64,000 nt of DNA, from the NCBI GenBank assembly GCA_965153455.1, contig OZ234504.1, positions 4,836,001 to 4,900,000 on the forward strand. Reading direction: 5' to 3'. This DNA comes from Sphagnum compactum (taxonomy: Eukaryota; Bryophyta; Sphagnopsida; Sphagnales). Shown here one piece after another: positions 61,301 to 64,000 of the stretch; the stretch's first letter is position 1; every line of letters begins with the position of its first letter. Below the pieces are notes generated by a model. The model saw only the letters and a program-made list of their open reading frames with translations, did not search any database and had not been told where the DNA came from. The position numbers and the translations under genes are program-made.

Positions 61301-61982
61301 GAACATTGAACATTGAACATTTAAATTAGTTTTTCATAATGAAGATGGTCAATGATTAAAATTCTCAATCCCCAATTGAGAATATTCATGATCACACCAA
61401 AACTCAATTTGTGATCCTACAATTCCAAGTTCACTTGATGAATTGAAAAAAGACATGTGGAAATTGTGTTGCATGAACATCCCAACAAACCAAGGGATTT
61501 TCAATTTTTGTTGATTGCATAAATAAACCCAAAAAAATTGTAATTCATTTTTCAAGTTGATAATTACATCATCAAGTGATACAACTTGGCTAAAAAAAGA
61601 TTTGTCATTTCCAACTATTAGTGGTTTGAGTACATTTAAGATCAAGTTACCTCTAAAGGATTGTCACATATGCAAAATTATGGACATATCTAATTACATA
61701 AGTATCATAAGGAGTCAAAATTTTGCCTTTTTGTACCAAATTTCACATGTTTTACTTGGGGGGACGTTTAGTGTAAAGCTGACCTTTGTTTTGTGCATAT
61801 GATGTCCCTTCACACAAAAGAGGATGCTCAGATGGGCACCTCCTTATGCACACATATTTCAACTTTGTTTCCATGGCATCATTGAGTAGGAGTATTGCCT
61901 GGGACAACTGGATTGTCTCTAGATCCAGATTGGGCTATATCTGCACTCGATTTTTCTTTGCATATTCCATCTCTCAACGTAG
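58380..61982. other. Intergenic DNA
   Basis: No gene is supported. A (TTTTA)n tract lies at 59432-59452. A short hairpin lies at 60441-60492 (18-bp arms, one mismatch). The upstream exons expected for the carrier gene were not found here. Confidence 0.45.
60441..60492. repeat. Short foldback, 18-bp arms
   Basis: CATATGGAATGAACCAAT (60441-60458) pairs with ATTGGTTCATTTCATATG (60475-60492) with one mismatch across 16 nt. Confidence 0.8.
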
Positions 61983-63181
61983 TCCAATATGCTTTTATGT
62001 CATCTGACAAAAGTGGAAGGGTTCTGGGTAATGGCATGCAGTTTGGTGTGTATGAGAAGTTGAGAGCTGTGTTGCAGGCAAAGTGCAATGTCACCAAGCT
62101 CACGTATGTGTCTCCTCCATTTTCACAGTATCTTCAGGCTGCATGGGCATCTGGATCAGAGTCCTAATAAGAGTTTGTGATCTGTTGCAGGACCTCACCT
62201 AAAAGTGGAGGGAAATGCCATTTTTCTTATTCCTTGGTATTGCTAATTTGTGAGAGACTTCTTTCATGTCAAGGGTTTCAAAGTTGTATTACATCAATGA
62301 AGTTAAGACCTGCAGCATGAATTTGTTTTGCAGGACCCCAGAACATTTGGCACTGGGAGCATGTGCAGGTGCCATTGCAGCTGCACTTACCATGCCGGTA
62401 TGGCACATCTTTCTGTCAGAGCCTAGCTTACTTCCTGAGTTCTTGATTTCTAGAATGACTGCATCACATTTGAATGCAACCTGTGATGTCAGGCATCACT
62501 TAACCAGGGTAGCTCTTAGGAGGTGCTCATCAACCCCACCTTGTGATAGCATTATGAGGTCATGATTTACAGAATGAGATTTCAAGCACAAGATGTTATC
62601 ATAGCAGATGCTGATAGCCTAATGTAGATCAGTGTGTGAGTGAAGGAAGTGCATGTTCATTTGTTACAGCTGGATCTTGTGAAGACCCGTCAGCAGTGTG
62701 GGATTAGTCAGGGCATTCCAAGGATAGTGATGTCTGTTATGCAGGAGAAGGGAGCAGCTGGTCTCTTCACTGGCTTGGTATGTGCTTGTTATTGCAAGTT
62801 GATTTTTATGGCACTTGTTTTGACAGAGGACAAAAATTTGTAGTTCTCACCAACAGAATGATGCACTAGTTTCAGTGATTGTCAATCTTTGATCCATAGC
62901 CTCAGAAACTCATTAACATGTCATTTCAATTTTTTTCTTTTATGTTCTCACTTATGTTCTCATATAGTTTTTTGTGTTAATTTGCAGGGTGCAAGGGCCT
63001 TACATGCATCACTTACCTCAGCTCTCTTTTTTGGATTGTTTGAATATTGCAAGATGGTATGTTTTTAGTCCCTCCCATGGCACACTTAGGTGATTGTGTT
63101 GCAAAGGCATTTGGTGTTGATGATAAAAAAAATTCACAATCAATTGTTGCATGTCTTAATTTGCAGCAGACACCTAGCTAA
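61983..63181 (+). CDS. Mitochondrial carrier family protein, 3' exons only
   Basis: Inferred exons are about 61983-62103 (start uncertain), 62334-62397, 62670-62777, 62988-63056 and a tiny terminal exon 63167-63181 ending TAA. Junctions are GT-AG and keep frame. Exon 1 encodes LGNGMQFGVYEKLRAVL, the end of a carrier repeat. Exons 2-3 encode HLALGACAGAIAAALTMP then LDLVKTRQQ, giving the signature P-x-D-x-x-K split by an intron. These are followed by EKGAAGLFTGL, GARALHASLTSALFFGLFEYCK. Carriers normally have about 300 residues in three repeats; only about the last repeat is visible. Either the 5' exons lie upstream behind long introns or this is a truncated copy. If the last intron is not spliced, the frame stops shortly after EYCKM. 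The substrate cannot be named. Confidence 0.75.
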
Positions 63182-63205
63182 ATTTATGTTGACATGTATC
63201 TGTTC

Positions 63206-63349
63206 AGAGAAGACTTACAGGTAATGTGGTGAGAGTCAATGTCATGATGAACCATTCCTCCTAAAATGTTGAGCAAAAGGCACTCCAAGATTCGGAAGAG
63301 GCAACGTGTTAGACATTGACTCTCACCACATTACCTGTAAGTCTTCTCT
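63206..63349. repeat. Perfect 38-bp inverted repeat downstream of the carrier gene
   Basis: Arms 63206-63243 and 63312-63349 are exact reverse complements (38 of 38) with a 68-nt loop. The left arm begins AGAGAAGACTTACAGG. It begins 24 bp after the inferred stop codon, so it would lie in the 3' UTR. There is no coding content, no obvious target duplication, and no similarity to other repeats in the window. Confidence 0.95.
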
Positions 63350-64000
63350 ATTTTGTAGACTGACAGGATCAGAACACATTCGATGAAAATTGTCATATGT
63401 AGAATCTCTCAGTGCTTCCCAACTGCTATTTTTGCCAACCTAAAGCGTACCTATTGCAGGAAGCTTGAAGTAACTGAGCCTCAAAGCTTGGTGTTTGCAA
63501 ATAACTTTGGACATATGACCAGCTGAAAGAAAATTCAGGCAGGGGGTGGCAAAGTTGTACAACATCAGGAATTATTATCTCTCTTGCCAATTGGTATGTC
63601 TCTCATCTCCTTGGAAGAAGCAGAGTACCAGTGCTGGGACCAGTCTATAGACTGCAAATATGCAATTCTTCAAATGTGCCATTCACTAGATAATGGTCCA
63701 GTTGTGTTCATCACTTGTGTTTTGTTGATTGATGTTTTGCATTGTTTCATTGAAACAATTCTTGTTGTGTCAAAACATGAGACCATTGGAGTAGGGACTT
63801 TTGTCTTACAACCTACCTCTTAAACCAGAAATGTGACGATTCAATAAATTTGGGTCTGCATTTGATGCCATTTCATGCACAAAGAGGGCAACTTCTGCAA
63901 ACAGCACATTGCTCTAAGGGGTTAAAAGGGAAAACAATACAAAGTGCACTTGCTAGATAATTTTAGCAAGATAAAATCAAAGTGGGAACTTGTAAATATC
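63350..64000. other. 3' flank, nothing recognised
   Basis: One open frame (63584-63823, 79 codons) is present with no family motif. It may be a chance frame or an exon of a gene continuing outside the window. Confidence 0.35.

Overview
The window looks like nuclear DNA of a land plant. It is AT-rich and gene-poor, with GT-AG introns, promoter telo-boxes, a GPI-anchored fasciclin-like arabinogalactan protein, and decayed CACTA, PIF/Harbinger, hAT, pogo-like and LINE elements. The LINE and pogo-like types suggest a non-seed plant (bryophyte, lycophyte or fern), but this is only an inference. No rRNA, intact tRNA, CRISPR array or bacterial operon was seen.

Layout. 0-3 kb: a decayed PIF/Harbinger transposase (minus), a possible partner ORF (plus) and a degenerate tandem repeat. 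4.4 kb: a small MITE. 9-15 kb: a perfect 27-bp foldback, a possible retroelement primer-binding site and a 154-bp CACTA-type mini-element. 19-23 kb: a broken SANT/Myb-like ORF and a second Harbinger transposase remnant. 25 kb: a 60-bp tandem repeat. 26.1-28.7 kb: a five-exon gene for a small SEC-C-motif protein with a probable mitochondrial presequence. 29.8-32.1 kb: a 5'-truncated LINE with one in-frame stop. 32.9-35.8 kb: a hAT-like transposase pseudogene (minus). 40.0-41.7 kb: a pogo-like (psq HTH plus DDE) transposase pseudogene (minus). 44.9-47.3 kb: a 2.39-kb non-autonomous CACTA-type element carrying about 45 copies of a 25-bp minisatellite. 49.4-49.9 kb: a GC-rich inverted-repeat unit with tRNA-like promoter boxes. 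52.3-53.3 kb: a 694-bp pogo-type MITE and a second copy of the 4.4-kb MITE. 55.3-56.1 kb: the fasciclin-like gene. 62.0-63.2 kb: the 3' exons of a mitochondrial carrier, followed 24 bp later by a perfect 38-bp inverted repeat.

The three host genes are unrelated in function and do not form a cluster. Most of the remaining DNA is mobile-element debris. Two links stand out: the 14.8-kb and 44.9-kb CACTA-type elements share a subterminal motif, and the pogo transposase relic and the pogo-type MITE could be source and dependent, although no shared ends were seen.
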